64,000 nucleotides of DNA from Branchiostoma floridae (GCF_000003815.2 NC_049979.1:31402605-31466604), one strand, 5' to 3'. Shown: positions 13,601-25,418, numbered from the stretch's first letter. Numbers and translations are program-made. The notes: generated by a model from the sequence alone, not told the origin.

Positions 13601-16600
13601 CATCATTGTGTCAAAACAACATTTATGCGTAAATAATTATATGTATATATAGTGTCTTAAATTTAAGTTGAATGACTAGGCCAGTGCAGACTAAGGCTGG
13701 TTTCAGAATATGGTTTCTGCTTAAGTAACTGCATTTAACTTTTCATTCCATTATAATTATAGTCCTAAATGGACCTGTTTGGACCACCAATTTTTTACTT
13801 GCCCTCAAAACTGTCACAGTGGGCACAAGCCATGTATGTGGTTACAGGTACTCTATAGCCATATCTAAGCTCATGATCATACACACCCATGGTCAGTTCG
13901 GTATATAGGAGGTAGACAGCCTTGTTGTCCCATGGGTTCTCACTCTGTAGGTCGATGGTGTGTAGAATGTACTTCACAAAGGTGGTGATTACCATAGTGA
14001 GCAGGATGGCATACTGTGGGAACACACAGGAGATTATATATTTCAGTACTTACTAGTATGTCCTGGCAACGTCTAATGTAAGGAATGATCCAACACATTT
14101 GTGCCAGTAATATATTGACATGAAATAAAACAAGTTGCCTCAAACGTTAGCAATTTGTAGCAAAACAATTCAGCTCCATAAAGCAAACTTCAACAGCTGC
14201 ACCTCTAGAAGAGGACTAACCCATTCTTACAACAAAACAGTCAGAAACTACCTCCTGCTTGTAGTCTCCAGGAAAGATTAAAGTCACAATTCATACAGCT
14301 CAAAAAGATGATGATTTCATTATCATGGCAGCTGAGGCATTCAAATACTGCACTTATTGGATACAAATTCCGACTAAGACGTTGCCAAAAGGTAAATACA
14401 ATACCACTATGCCACTTAAGTCCCAATCACTGACAACCCTTCAACCACAACGCACCTCAAACCCAAAGACAAGCTGCACAGTAGCTCCTCTGATAAGCGT
14501 GCTGTGGTAGGCATGGCTGATGAACATGGCATCCAGACATCCCAGTACAAGTAGTAATGCTAAACAATGGGAAACAAAGCTATTACATCAGAGGTAACAA
14601 CAAGTCCATGTGTACATTAGGTGGCCAAATGCTTCAACATCTCCCCAATAGATTCGTGTGTAAATAGGTATCTAAAATTCACTCTATACATGGGCTCACA
14701 GCAGGAATAAAATGAAACATTTACAGAACATAAAATGTATGTACAGTGTTCATGATTCTGCATCAGATCACAACTGTCCACATATCTATGATATTGAACT
14801 TTTATAGAACATTCCATGAATCTATTGTTTGCAGAACACTTATATGTAAAAATATTGATTTAACGACTTAAGCATACTGAAATTAGCAGGCTAGTGCAAG
14901 AGGACGAGTGAGTGAGTGAGTGAGTGAGTGAGTGAGTGAGTGAGTGAGTGAGTGAGAGTGAATTATGACACTTTCAAACAAGGCTGGATTTGAGCTGGTG
15001 GAAGAAGAAGTACTGTGAGTGATAAGAGGGTGACACCACAGGCAGCGAAGCCCAATTCACCTAGGAATCATCAGGTATGATAAGACGATACTCACATATG
15101 ACTCTGATATGGAATAGCCAAGAAATTACAGGACTTCTCTCCATCTGCAGGAAACAAGTCAGATTCACAATGGTTTTTACAGTGCACAACATCATCAATA
15201 TGGATGCTGACTGAAGTTATAATATGAACAAACAACGAAGATTATCCAGAATTATCTAAAACCAAGGAAAATTTCATTAGACTGGCTCTTGCAGACTGAT
15301 TACTTATACTCACATAGTCCACTCTATCCTCAGCTAGCCAGTGGAAGCACTTAAGGAACAGCAAGAAGGTGAAGAGTGCCACGAATCTGGGGCTGAAGTC
15401 ATCCCTGAAGACCGTGAAGGCTAGACAAGTCTCTGTCACAGCGTACCATGACCGCTCTATCAGATGCTGTACAGTGAAGATCATACAATAAATGTCACAT
15501 CTTTATCACCAAATTTCCACCAGTTACCAGGGGCTGAGCTCTAGGTGAAAATAGTTATCTACATAGTACTTTTGTTTAATTCCTATCTTGTGTTAACCAT
15601 AGACAGGCTGCTAAAATACTGTAAATGTATTTCAGTTTGCGGGGATTTAATTTCGCGGTAGCGGGAAAAAGGACTTTTCGCAGTGGATTTAAGTTCGCGG
15701 TAACACCATAGACTGCAATCTAATATCATAATAGAAAAATGTTCGCGGTGGTTTTAAATAAAACCGCGAACATTAATCCACCGCGAACATTTCTGCATTT
15801 ACAGTAGTACTCTTTCACATAGGATGTTATGATATACAAGGTTCTTGTACGATGATCAGTTGGTTAGTTGTTGGCCAACAGGACAACTAATTTTATCAGC
15901 TTTTTAAATTTTCTGTGTGCGCACATTCATGAGTGACTTTAAGTGAGTTCTTGCTCCCATACTGCAACCCCTAGCAGCGTCCTTTGAAACTACAGATTAC
16001 ATAAGCTACCCAATACAGTGGAAGCCAGTTAATTGCACAACGGACAATTGCACACTTCTGTTAATTGCACAAAATCCCCAAATTCCCTGGTGGTGCAGCC
16101 CAGCTTAATAACTTCGCTTTGTTGCACAATTCAGATAATTGCACGAAATGCATTGGCAAAGTGGGTATGCATAATTTTAAGCGGCTTCTACTGTAGATAC
16201 AAATTATGATACATGTAACAGGTGGGAATAATTTATGCTTCCCGTTGAGCTTTAATCATGCTCTACAATTACAAATACTATCTACGTAAGGTTCTTGTCA
16301 ATGGTTCGTAATAACATCATCCCACGGTTAAAACAGCTGACGCCTTAGTTGACAATAGACCAGGATGCGAGTGTACCGGTACTGGTGACCCACCTCCATC
16401 TCAGCCGCTCTCAGCTGCCCGAAAAACAACTTGCGAACCAGCTTCCCCATGAGGATGACGATCACGAAAGCTTGGATGTACAGCACCTATAGGGAAATCG
16501 GGATGTTTCGTATAACTATTAACCTTTTCTGAAAATTTGTACCAAATATATAAACTGACGAAAACCGACAGGTGACACGTTGCATAGGATAGACTGCACT

Positions 16601-16779
16601 GTTCAACAACTGATCTGACATGCAGACGAAAAATGAAACACGGTACTCACAGCCATACTTGGATTAGACTTGGTCAGGTAAACTACAGAAGGGTAAAATT
16701 GTTGTTTCTGGTAGTATGCATTTCCTATGACTGCCGCAGTTAGGCATAGACTGCCTAACGTTAGCACTACAGCCCGCAT
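10672..16779 (-). CDS. SYVN1: Synoviolin / HRD1 ER-associated RING E3 ubiquitin ligase
   Basis: Fourteen coding exons, read 5'->3' on the minus strand: 16779-16651, 16486-16394, 15466-15314, 15144-15096, 14559-14456, 14013-13887, 13586-13487, 13194-13129, 12949-12705, 12430-12287, 12006-11833, 11666-11486, 11293-11100 and 10835-10672. All phases join, giving 640 residues (human is about 617). The N-terminal 250 residues are the multi-pass ER membrane domain ('QFYPSVVYLTKS', 'FFGQLRAAEME', 'SWYAVTETCLAFTVFRDD', 'DLQSENPWDNKAVY'). The RING-H2 ligands are C290, C293, C306, H308, H311, C314, C325 and C328 ('PCNHIFHTSCLRSWFQRQQ'). A long proline-rich cytosolic tail follows. HRD1 with SEL1L drives ER-associated degradation of misfolded proteins. 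I chose ATG 16779 because it matches the family N-terminus; an in-frame ATG at 16812 would add 11 residues. Confidence 0.96.
14906..14955. repeat. (GAGT)n microsatellite in SYVN1 intron
   Basis: About twelve near-perfect copies of the tetranucleotide lie in the intron between SYVN1 coding exons 4 and 5. A polymorphic simple repeat with no coding role. Confidence 0.95.
15619..15804. mobile_element. MITE with CTGTAAATG termini (TA target site)
   Basis: The 186-bp block begins CTGTAAATG and ends CATTTACAG, is flanked by TA on both sides, and carries internal inverted copies of 'GTTCGCGGTGG'-like sequence (around 15741-15790). The terminal inverted repeats, TA duplication and small size fit a non-autonomous Tc1/mariner-type element. 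It lies in the intron between SYVN1 coding exons 2 and 3. The superfamily is inferred from the TA dinucleotide and not from a transposase. Confidence 0.75.
16016..16193. mobile_element. Pogo/Tigger-like MITE
   Basis: A 178-bp block starts CAGTGGAAGCC and ends GGCTTCTACTG, flanked by TA on each side (16014-16015 and 16194-16195). Internally 'TTAATTGCAC' recurs in both orientations. Termini of the form CAGTRGAA..CC with TA target duplication are typical of pogo/Tigger family derivatives. It lies 191 bp from the 15619-15804 element in the same SYVN1 intron. It has no ORF. Confidence 0.75.
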
Positions 16780-17322
16780 TTTGCCTGATTGTGTTGAACG
16801 CTCTCGAGACAAGAAGTCAACACAACATGGCCGCCACCGCCCGGGACGTATTCGGTGATCTCCGTTCTTCCGAATATTTCCTTATATGGAATAATGATTT
16901 GGCTGGCTGTCATTGGATGGATTTATCGGACTATACTATTAAAGTATTTCTGGGCAGAACTACATTTACGTCATTTTTATATTCTTAAATTTACAGCATA
17001 TGGATAGAAAAATGAAAGTTGTAATATTATATTATATCAAATAGTGCAATTTATCGCCTTTAACCGTATTCATGAACATAAGATTATTCTCTTTTTCTAT
17101 CGTATCCCCATCCCGACAAGTATGTACATGTCCTTTAACCAAATATGGCTCTTATGTATGGTGCGCAAGCGTGAAATAGCAGACGGCTTTTTCCCGCGAA
17201 ATTCGGAATTTCTGTCAGCTTCGAATCGTTCTGAGATTCTGTCAGGGAAGCGCCAACCTTGGACTGAGAGGTTTGGTCAGGCCTTGTGTTGGTTCTCTGG
17301 TGGTCTCCATTCAGCCTAGGCG
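16780..17322. promoter_or_regulatory. Shared bidirectional promoter region, SYVN1 / Speedy
   Basis: The start codons of SYVN1 (minus) and of the Speedy gene (plus) are only 543 bases apart, head-to-head, so both promoters and 5' UTRs must fit here. CpG-bearing GC-rich patches occur near 16823-16860 and 17165-17290. No TATA box is placed convincingly. The division between the two promoters cannot be drawn from sequence alone. Confidence 0.6.
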
Positions 17323-20257
17323 ATGTTTTCCGGCTACAGACGCGCAGTGCAGACACATGGGTTATTTCCCGAACAACTTTCCACCCCGTCCAGACAGACT
17401 GAACAACGGCGGGCTGTTGTCAGTCGCGAAGGTTCCTCAGAATGTCGTCTGCAGGCGCAGGAAAACGCCGCCCATTCTGAAGTAAAAGGACTTCCCAGAA
17501 GATCCATCATGACCAGTTTCGATTCCGATGCAATGATGTGTGACCAAGGTAATTAATGCCTTTTTATCGCTATAGTATTATTGGTAAGTATGTTCTTGTT
17601 GGAATTTTTTATTTGTCTCTTAATTTTTATGAAGTTATGTGTTTTAATGAGCCCCAAACCGCCGGGTTGTAACATAATGCGTCATGATCATGATCATAAT
17701 CTTCTCATCCTTATGTGCAATGTCTAATGTTACATGTCGAAGTTGGGGAGATATATGGACCATGCAGTTGTCATTCTTGACGCAGATGATTTCTACCGCG
17801 AGCCGTATCCGTCCGAAGACTTTGACTCTTCGTTTTTTGCCAACTCTGAGATGAGCATCTGGGACATGGAGGGACAGTCTGAAGAGTGGGACAAGACGGC
17901 GGGCCCGTCTCCTCTGGTGGCAAGCAAGCAAGAGACCCCGATCCTGACACGTCCCCTGGTCCCACATGTGGGGAAATCACTGCTCAGCAAGCGGAGCCGG
18001 ACTCCAGAGAGGCCCCCACACCCAGCTCCTTGTCCTCTGGCAAAGAGGATGAAGAAACCAAGTCTTATTGTCAAAACGACCGAGATGGATGCTTTCTTCA
18101 GGCTGATAGGTAACCATTGACAATATAGTAAAATATGATTCAAAGCTAAAAAAAGTATAGGTCTTTTTCTTTTGTATACAGTAAGTTAAATGTCCAATAT
18201 ATTCATTTCTCTTTCTTTAAACTGCTGTAGACCAGCCACAGTGATTCCATACATTGATCCAAGCATAGATAGAAACATTTTGCCAGTTCTCTTGACCATA
18301 AGCCCAATTAAGAAATGCAAAAAATATTTACACAGATGATGACCTGATTCAAGACTTCCTTTGGATGGACAGATGTTGCAGGATAGCAGACAAGGTACAG
18401 ACAATTTGATGGCATATAACATTAGTCCTGGTATAATTACTATAGTACCTTTGCCAAGAAGGCTATTGTATTCTACTTTGGGATTCTGCTAGCCTTCGGT
18501 TGTTATTTTTTCACAGCCTTCCACACTGGTATTTGCAAAAAGAAGACTAACTTATGCCATAATATTATATTGTTGTCCCATTTCTTTTAGTACTTGTTGG
18601 CCATGGTGTTTGCCTACTTCAAGAGAGTTGGATACTCTGTGCAGCAGTACAACAGGATGAACTTTTTTGTGTCTCTGTGAGTACCTTCTGTTGGCAACAT
18701 TTTCATCAACAGAATAAATCATAACCACCAAATAAGCATCTGATGCTATGGGAAATGAGTCTGTAGCAGATTTAGATTGATGAAGATTACAATAATCTGA
18801 CATACTAGTAAGTTGTGCATCAGGTTTATTCAATAACATCTCAATTTTCTTTAAAGAACACATGTTATTGTAATCACACACATATAGAAAGAGCAATTTA
18901 GTATGGTCTGTTGACATTGAAAATCCAAATTGATTTTGTGCATCATGGAAGGTTTCACAACCCTCCATCTTAAATGGTAAAAGTCCAACTATAGTGCTAC
19001 AATTGCTTTCCAAAATATGTTCAAGTTTCTGAAATTGATACTGTCCTCTTTATGCATCAGCTACCTGGCCAATGACATGGAAGAGGATGAAGATGACATG
19101 AAGTATGAGATCTTCCCCTGGGCCCTTGGTGTGGACTGGAGGAGCCGGTACCCACGTTTCCTGAGGAGGAGAGACCATCTGTGGGAGGCCATGCACTACA
19201 GGGCAGCTGTCAGCAGGAAGTGCTGCGAGGAGGTGACACATAGTTTTATATGTACCAGCCATGGCCTACCATTGCATATCTACAGATAAATGTGCCAAAA
19301 CATTTGTCTACAGATAAATGTGCCGAAAAACTTATCAACTTCCTTCCTTTCCAACTGCCTAAGTAACTCAGTGCATTACTTGATTATCTTATACTTCCTG
19401 AATCCTGATTAATATCTAGTTGATTGTTGTTGCTTATTGTTATGGCTGTCTTTTGCCTCAGTTTCAGTCTAGCCAAATAAGACTTTTTACAGAATTTATC
19501 TAAAAAGCAGCTTGTAGTCAAATTTGAATATTCCTCCCAGAATTATGATAGACACCACCTGTTTTTTTGCAGATCATGCTGATTGCTCCATGGCACAACA
19601 TCTGGCAGCGTCTGCGCTCTGACAACCATGCAGGGGCAACACGACACTACCCAAAAGATGAACATGATTATGAACCAAGGGGACCAGGCTATGAGCCAAT
19701 ATACTGTGCCCCTTGTCAGGTAGAGATGATTTCCTGATTCCTAGACAAGTTTCCACATACTTACCCAAAACACTGGTAGCAGTTACAGATTGGAAGTTGG
19801 AGTTCAAACACTATCAATTCCCATCATTTGTTATATTTCAATTCTACCATGACAGAAACGAGAGAGAAAACTTTTTTGTGATTCTGTGTAGGGTGCAGTG
19901 GGAGACATTGACAGCAGCAGTGACGGCTATGAGTCTGACAGCCAAGCCAGTACCTACCTGTACCTGTCAGAGACCTCAGAGTCATCACAGGAGGATCCCT
20001 CCCTCTCCATCGCTCCAGAAGACTGGTCCAGCTTCAACATGCAAGGTAACATTTTCTGCATAGTCTCGATTGACTATTCATGTTTAAGTCAAGTTTCAAA
20101 CAATAATATGAATGGAGTTTACTTGTTATGAGGAATCTCAATGGAAGGGTGGCAACTCATAATTATGTGACTTGCAGGTCTGAAGAAGACACTACAGACA
20201 GACCCTGTGCCTGTTGGAGATGATGCTGACTCCATCTGGGCCAGTAAGGAAGAGTGA
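17323..20257 (+). CDS. SPDYA: Speedy/RINGO cell-cycle regulator
   Basis: Eight coding exons: 17323-17548, 17768-18109, 18336-18394, 18591-18676, 19061-19232, 19573-19719, 19892-20045 and 20178-20257 (TGA), giving 421 residues. The Speedy/RINGO core spans about residues 181-335: 'MDAFFRLIDDDLIQDFLWMD', 'CCRIADKYLLAMVFAYFKR', 'SLYLANDMEEDEDDMKYEIF', 'PWALGVDW' and 'SRKCCEEIMLIAPWHNIWQR'. By family, this cyclin-like fold binds and activates CDK1/CDK2 without T-loop phosphorylation, in meiosis and the G1/S transition. The tail is serine- and acid-rich ('SDGYESDSQASTYLYLSETS'). The acceptor of exon 2 (17766-17767) has a poor pyrimidine tract. ATG 17734 just upstream is in frame and could start a shorter form from an alternative promoter. 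In vertebrates the group has SPDYA, SPDYC and SPDYE; this single gene may predate that split. Confidence 0.9.
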
Positions 20258-20934
20258 TTGGATTGTGGCTCAAGTTAGTAACATGGCTTATGCCTCAGCT
20301 GTGAGAGGGATTCTTTTAGAAACATTCATGTTCAATTGTTTGTGTGAGCCAAAACTGTTCAAAAGTCAGAACTGCTGATGTGATAAAATGACAGACTTAT
20401 GCATTTTTTTCCTGCTATGGCACTGAACATAGTGAGCAAAATAGTCTCAGGGATAAAGGCTGATGACTGAAATTGTCAATACTGTTTTGTGCATTTGATT
20501 TTGAACTGGTCCATTTACTTTTGTTGATACCAGGGAATGATGATTTGTATTGTTTGGTGTTCATTAAGATTTACTGGTACCACTGGTTACAACAGTTATA
20601 ATGAATTTGTTCATATCAATTTTAACTGATTTATACTGATATCAGTACAGAAGACGGATGTATAGAAGTCCAAAAAAGAGGCTGGGATAATTATTTATGA
20701 ATAGTTGTTTAATGTATATTCTTCTGTAATACTATGTACAGAATGGTGATGTACATGTACTATTTGCACAGAAATGTCAGCAAATTAAGTGACCTGTACA
20801 TAGATTAACATATTGTCTATTAACTCTATTTGGCTGTAGTCAAGCATAATAATATTAATATTTTGGTCTGCAAAATAGGTTCCATAGGTAAAGGAAGGAT
20901 GGCATCTCTTTCTGAAGAGAACTTGTGTACAGTC

Positions 20935-20942
20935 AATAAAAG
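20935..20942 (+). terminator. AATAAAA poly(A) signal of the Speedy gene
   Basis: An AATAAAA sequence lies about 680 bases past the Speedy stop and only about 100 bases before the stop codon of the convergent TRMT61B gene (21041). It is a reasonable 3' end signal. The two transcripts probably come very close or overlap. Confidence 0.5.
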
Positions 20943-21040
20943 TTAAGTGTATGCCAATGAGGGTTAGTGTGAAGTGAGGTGTTGGTACTGGTTCCTCATA
21001 ACACAGTCAATTCATGACCTGGCTACTTCTTGTGATTTTG

Positions 21041-24011
21041 TTACATGGTGAATCTTGAATGTCTTGTGTCAGAGTAGACCCTCAGCTTCACCAAAAACCC
21101 TGAAATGAAGAAAGTGTAAAATGTTATGAAAAGAGACAGAGAATATAGTGCTGCCATTTAACACCTTGTGATTGTAATCATTGAACTGTAATAATGGTTT
21201 TGTTTTTTGGGAGCGGTAACATTGGTCCTACAGCAGGTTCTGCCTTTAATACTACAAATACTAGAAATGCAGAAACCTTACCAGTATGGTAATCCTGCTT
21301 GATAGAAGGTCTGGTCAAGAAAGCTGTGTCTTCTGTTATCTGCTCCCCATTCTCCTCTTGTGTTGAAGATCCTTAAAACAAGTAAAGGTAACAGAAATTA
21401 GTCTTCAACTAGAGAAGATGGTACCCTAACTGACTAAGAAGGTGTTCTAGCTTTCAGATTAGTATAACACACATTACTACAATACAGGTAGATGTTTTAT
21501 GTTTTAATTGACATAAAAAGAATACAAAGAAAAATATATTGAATTTTTTCATATTCAAATTTCCAATGAAAGATGGTACATCACAGGAATTCACCGGCAT
21601 CATTGACTGCACAGGGATACTTTATTACCTTGTTCCTCATCACTGCTGATCTCCCCATGTGATGTGCTGCCAGGCTTGTAGATGAGTCTGCCTGTGTAAT
21701 GTCGTGCAGGTGTGACGAGCCAGTTCCTGTGTTCCACCTCTAACACCTGCTCCACTACCACTGGCAGCTGATGCTTCAAAATGCTGGCCACCAGGTCGAC
21801 CACCTGTGTCATGCTAAGTATGTACATGGAAACACAATGTGTCATACTAAGTTCATGGAAAGACGAGGGTTTCCATATTTTCGGAAACAAAGAAAGAAGC
21901 TATCAAAATATGACTAAACAAACCATAAAATGTTTTCACTGCGTCAAAAAACTAAGGCTATTAGTGATATCTTACTTGACGATGTGGCATGCAATCACTT
22001 TGCCAGGCTTGATGATAGGTAAGACTGCACGCAATCCAATGTTAGGAGTCAACATATCTAGGAATGCCTGTGAAATAGAAACACTGATGTTAGCTATCAT
22101 ATTCATATCAATTCCAAAACTCATCCATCTGTCAAGGGGTAAACTGGGACAATATGTTTTTATTCCTTTTTCTTTACTTCGGGTGAATTCGGGTGACAAG
22201 CATTTCATGATAAATTTCTACGTTTGGAAGAAAAGATTTGAAAGGACGGTAACTGCATTTCCACATCTTCTAGACTAATAGAGGTCTGAGTTTGAACATT
22301 AGAATAAAAAGAGATAGCCCTGTGTGACTTACCCCATCCAGCAGGTGTTTGACCTTGTCTGTGGCATTTATCACATCTGCTTGATGGAAGGTCACATTGT
22401 CGGGCCAGTCTGTCTCGTGACTCAGCTTCCAGGAGTCCATCCACAGCCTGAACGAACACACTTGATGTTTACAGCAAGCAGAACTCAGTTTGTTTGTTCA
22501 AAACTTTAAATCAAATGCAGCTGCAGCAGAACACCAATCAATGATAGGTAACTAGATAAAAAGCATCGCTTTACTGCTCACCTGTAGTTACGTTTAGCTC
22601 TGTTCAGGTGATCCTCCTTACTATCAAAGGAGATGACCCTGCCTGTGACTCCCACTGCTCTGGACAGAAAGAGAGTCATGGCACCAGACCCAGTCCCACA
22701 CTCCAGTACCCAGTCTCCTGGTGACACATCCAACAGGCACAGGGCTGTGTTGTTGTTCTGCAGGAAGAAAAAAGACACAAACGACTAACCTAAGTCATAC
22801 AAGTACTTTCTTAGCCAGATTTTTTCTGGTTTGCTATGATGAGCTTAAGATGGAAATTCTGTGGGCCTTTGGAGAAATGACCTATTTTCAGAAGCACCAA
22901 TGGCAAAGGGTTATGATCTCTTACTCTAAGCAGGTGACAGGATATGTGCTTTCTTATATTTTTTTTACTTACAATGTGTTACAGCTGAAGAAATTAAACT
23001 AAAAAATTTTCTTAAGTATAATATTCTAATTTCTTGCAGGTTCAACTCAGGCACTGCTATCCAAAATCCTCCCACCTTTGGGTGTGGGATAGCAGCAATC
23101 TTCTTCATTTGGAGTGTGAACTCTTCTAGACTCGGGCGGCGAATGATCATCTCTGTGCCAGTTGAGGTGATGTAGGTGTCTCCTGGATTCTTCCCTATGA
23201 TGTCTTCAAACAGAATCATCCCATGCTTACTGTTGACCTTCCTTTTGTCACCCAGGATCCACATCTTGCAAAAGTGCTGGACTTCTTTCTGTTCCTTCAG
23301 CTCCGCTATGATTGCTTCTCCTACCCTGAGGGGCAACTGCTTCACAGGCGATTTGAACACTTTAAAATTTGGTAGATTAAAATTCAAGTCAAATGGAAAC
23401 AAGTTTGATCTTCCTGTTGAGCTCAAGTCTTTCTCATCTTTCATCCCTGAGAGTTGATCATCATAGTCTTTGTCCATACGGTCATCTTGAAAAACTTTAT
23501 TGTTTTCAGTTCTAGTCTCGTTACTAGTTTTATGACTTATTTTTCCTTCTTTCAATGACTCACTTTCATTGCTAGACTTTTGAGCAGATTCCATCTCGAA
23601 TGCACCCAAGTCGGCCGCTTTGCTCTTCCAGAAGTCCGGAGGCATAAATCCTGTAACGCGTTGAAAAGGTGACAGGGGGCGCCCACGCAATCGGCGGCCC
23701 ATGGGTTGCATACCGAGTTCCTGATCCTGATCTGACCCTGCAGTTGGTTCTTGTGGTGAATCCGATGGATAGGAAGGCTGGGGAGAGGATTCTAACATTT
23801 CGCTTCCCTTATTCTTTTCGTCCTCCAGCCTACCTTCCTGTTGTTTCTCATCTTTGGCATGGTCTCTTTCCGTCGAAAACAGACGAGCAAACAGAACACC
23901 CGGGGACCTCTGATCATAACTTTGCCCATTTTGAACCATCCGTTTCCGAACCCGGCACACAACTGCCTGGCATTTCAGATGACATCCCACATGTCGGTAC
24001 AGCTGCATCAT
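21041..24011 (-). CDS. TRMT61B: Mitochondrial tRNA (adenine-N1) methyltransferase
   Basis: Seven coding exons on the minus strand: 24011-23076, 22757-22582, 22447-22333, 22067-21976, 21813-21629, 21371-21282 and 21099-21041 (TAA), giving 550 residues. The N-terminus is basic and hydroxylated without acidic residues for the first 30 or so positions, fitting a mitochondrial targeting peptide. A long low-complexity region follows, then 'LRGRPLSPFQRVT'. The methyltransferase domain starts near residue 255, with SAM-binding motif I 'VLECGTGSGAMTLFLSRAVG' at about 329-348, 'GRVISFDSKEDHLNRAKRNY', 'AFLDMLTP' and 'NMTQVVD'. It ends with 'HTGFLVKLR', the usual C-terminal motif. By family it methylates A58 of mitochondrial tRNAs (and mitochondrial 16S rRNA). 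Start: ATG 24011 is the first ATG; the open frame extends upstream without an ATG. It is convergent with the Speedy gene 784 bases away. Confidence 0.94.
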
Positions 24012-24886
24012 AATTCGATCTGTCTTTTGAACCACGAACAAATAACATCACAATTCTTCAAAGTTGGCCTCAACCATGCATTTTTCTTCCACCAACAGTG
24101 CGACCATGCGTCCAGCTGAGGGTTGCAACTTTTAACCTTTGACAGAATATCTCATTATGTGGTAGGGGCTAAACGTTTCTCAAAGCAGGCTAACAGTGGA
24201 TCATCTCGCAACGAAGCAATGTTGTAAATTGTAAGATAGTTAACGTTATATGTTTTCAATTGATGGTATCAATTCACATCTGCTAAGTATTTACAGGTCA
24301 ATATTTTTTTCAAGAAATTGCCACCCCTATTATGACTTGTACCATTCCGGTGAATCTTCTTTCAGGGTGTTTTGGGATTCACATTGATTGATTTAAAAAG
24401 CTGAACAGAAACAGATGGGGAGGCTTTAGGACAAATATACAACGATCACACGAAACAATATGTTGTTGGGTCCTAAAGAAGGGACGAAGATGAGTGTCGT
24501 GTCGTGTAGGTGGGAGGAAAAAGTCAGGTTATGAGGTGAGTGTTTAGATGCTTGTTCCATCAAAGAGGTTCCACCTTGGGTACCTTGGGGAGTTGGGTAC
24601 ATGATGCATATGTGTAGTGATATGGGATCATATTGTAGGAGGGTGGCAAGGTTCTACTTCTAGTTGGTGTGCAGTTGAGGTGTGGGTTCTGCTAGGCTAG
24701 TCCTGCAAAGAAATTTATGTATACTGCATGTTATTGTATATGATCAAAGGGCATGTTTGCTGTAGTCAAATATATCTGGGTTACATCTCCATCATGCATC
24801 AGGGTGTTCTACAGATGATTTGTTTTACCAAGTTCCTTGGTTTTCCTCACAGTAAGGGATTGAACTACTAGTATATAATCCCTTTC

Positions 24887-25107
24887 ACAGAGATCAGAAC
24901 GCATGTGCGGCGACAGGAATTCTAGGTAATATGTCAATGGTAAAGTCCTTGAAAGACAAAACACTCGTTGTCTCAACCATTGTTTCGATTTGCATAACAT
25001 TAACAATGTCCCGACGGTTTTGTTTCTTTTTTTGTGTGTGGCCTTTACCTTTGACATATTACCTAGAATTCCTGTTGCCGCACATGCACTCTGATCTCTG
25101 TGAAAGA
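24887..25107. repeat. Inverted repeat (MITE-like), arms about 64 bp
   Basis: The left arm (about 24887-24951) and right arm (about 25041-25107) are reverse complements at roughly nine of ten positions, sharing 'TTTCACAGAGATCAGA', 'GCATGTGCGGC' and 'ACAGGAATTCTAGGTAATAT'. They enclose a spacer of about 90 bases. This looks like a small foldback or MITE element, but I could not assign flanking target duplications with confidence. Confidence 0.65.
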
Positions 25108-25377
25108 GATTTAGCGAGAGGGGGTGGAGAGGACTGGCGCGTAGGGGGAGAGCTAAGGAAAAAATGATCCAAGGGGAGGGCCAAGGAAATTTTTTCTCAG
25201 AAATGGCAATACCTGTTCAACACTAGGAAACTACACCGTATGTGTCTTTTGGAGAGTTCCCTTGTAGGAAATGGCAGATTTTAGACAGGCACGATGTCAG
25301 AATATTTGCGGATCTCCCTTGCAATGCTTGCGCCTTTGGCAGACTATATGGTGAAGTCGAGTTAGTGTACATATATG

Positions 25378-25418
25378 CAAGGAGGTTAAAAAAAAGTTTT
25401 TTTTAAAACCTCCTTGAT
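25378..25418. repeat. Near-perfect palindrome just upstream of the carboxypeptidase gene
   Basis: AAGGAGGTT, an A run, a central G, a T run and then AACCTCCTT form an almost uninterrupted palindrome 75-115 bases before the carboxypeptidase start codon. As RNA it would make a stable hairpin in the 5' UTR; as DNA it could be a cruciform. Function unknown. Confidence 0.7.
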
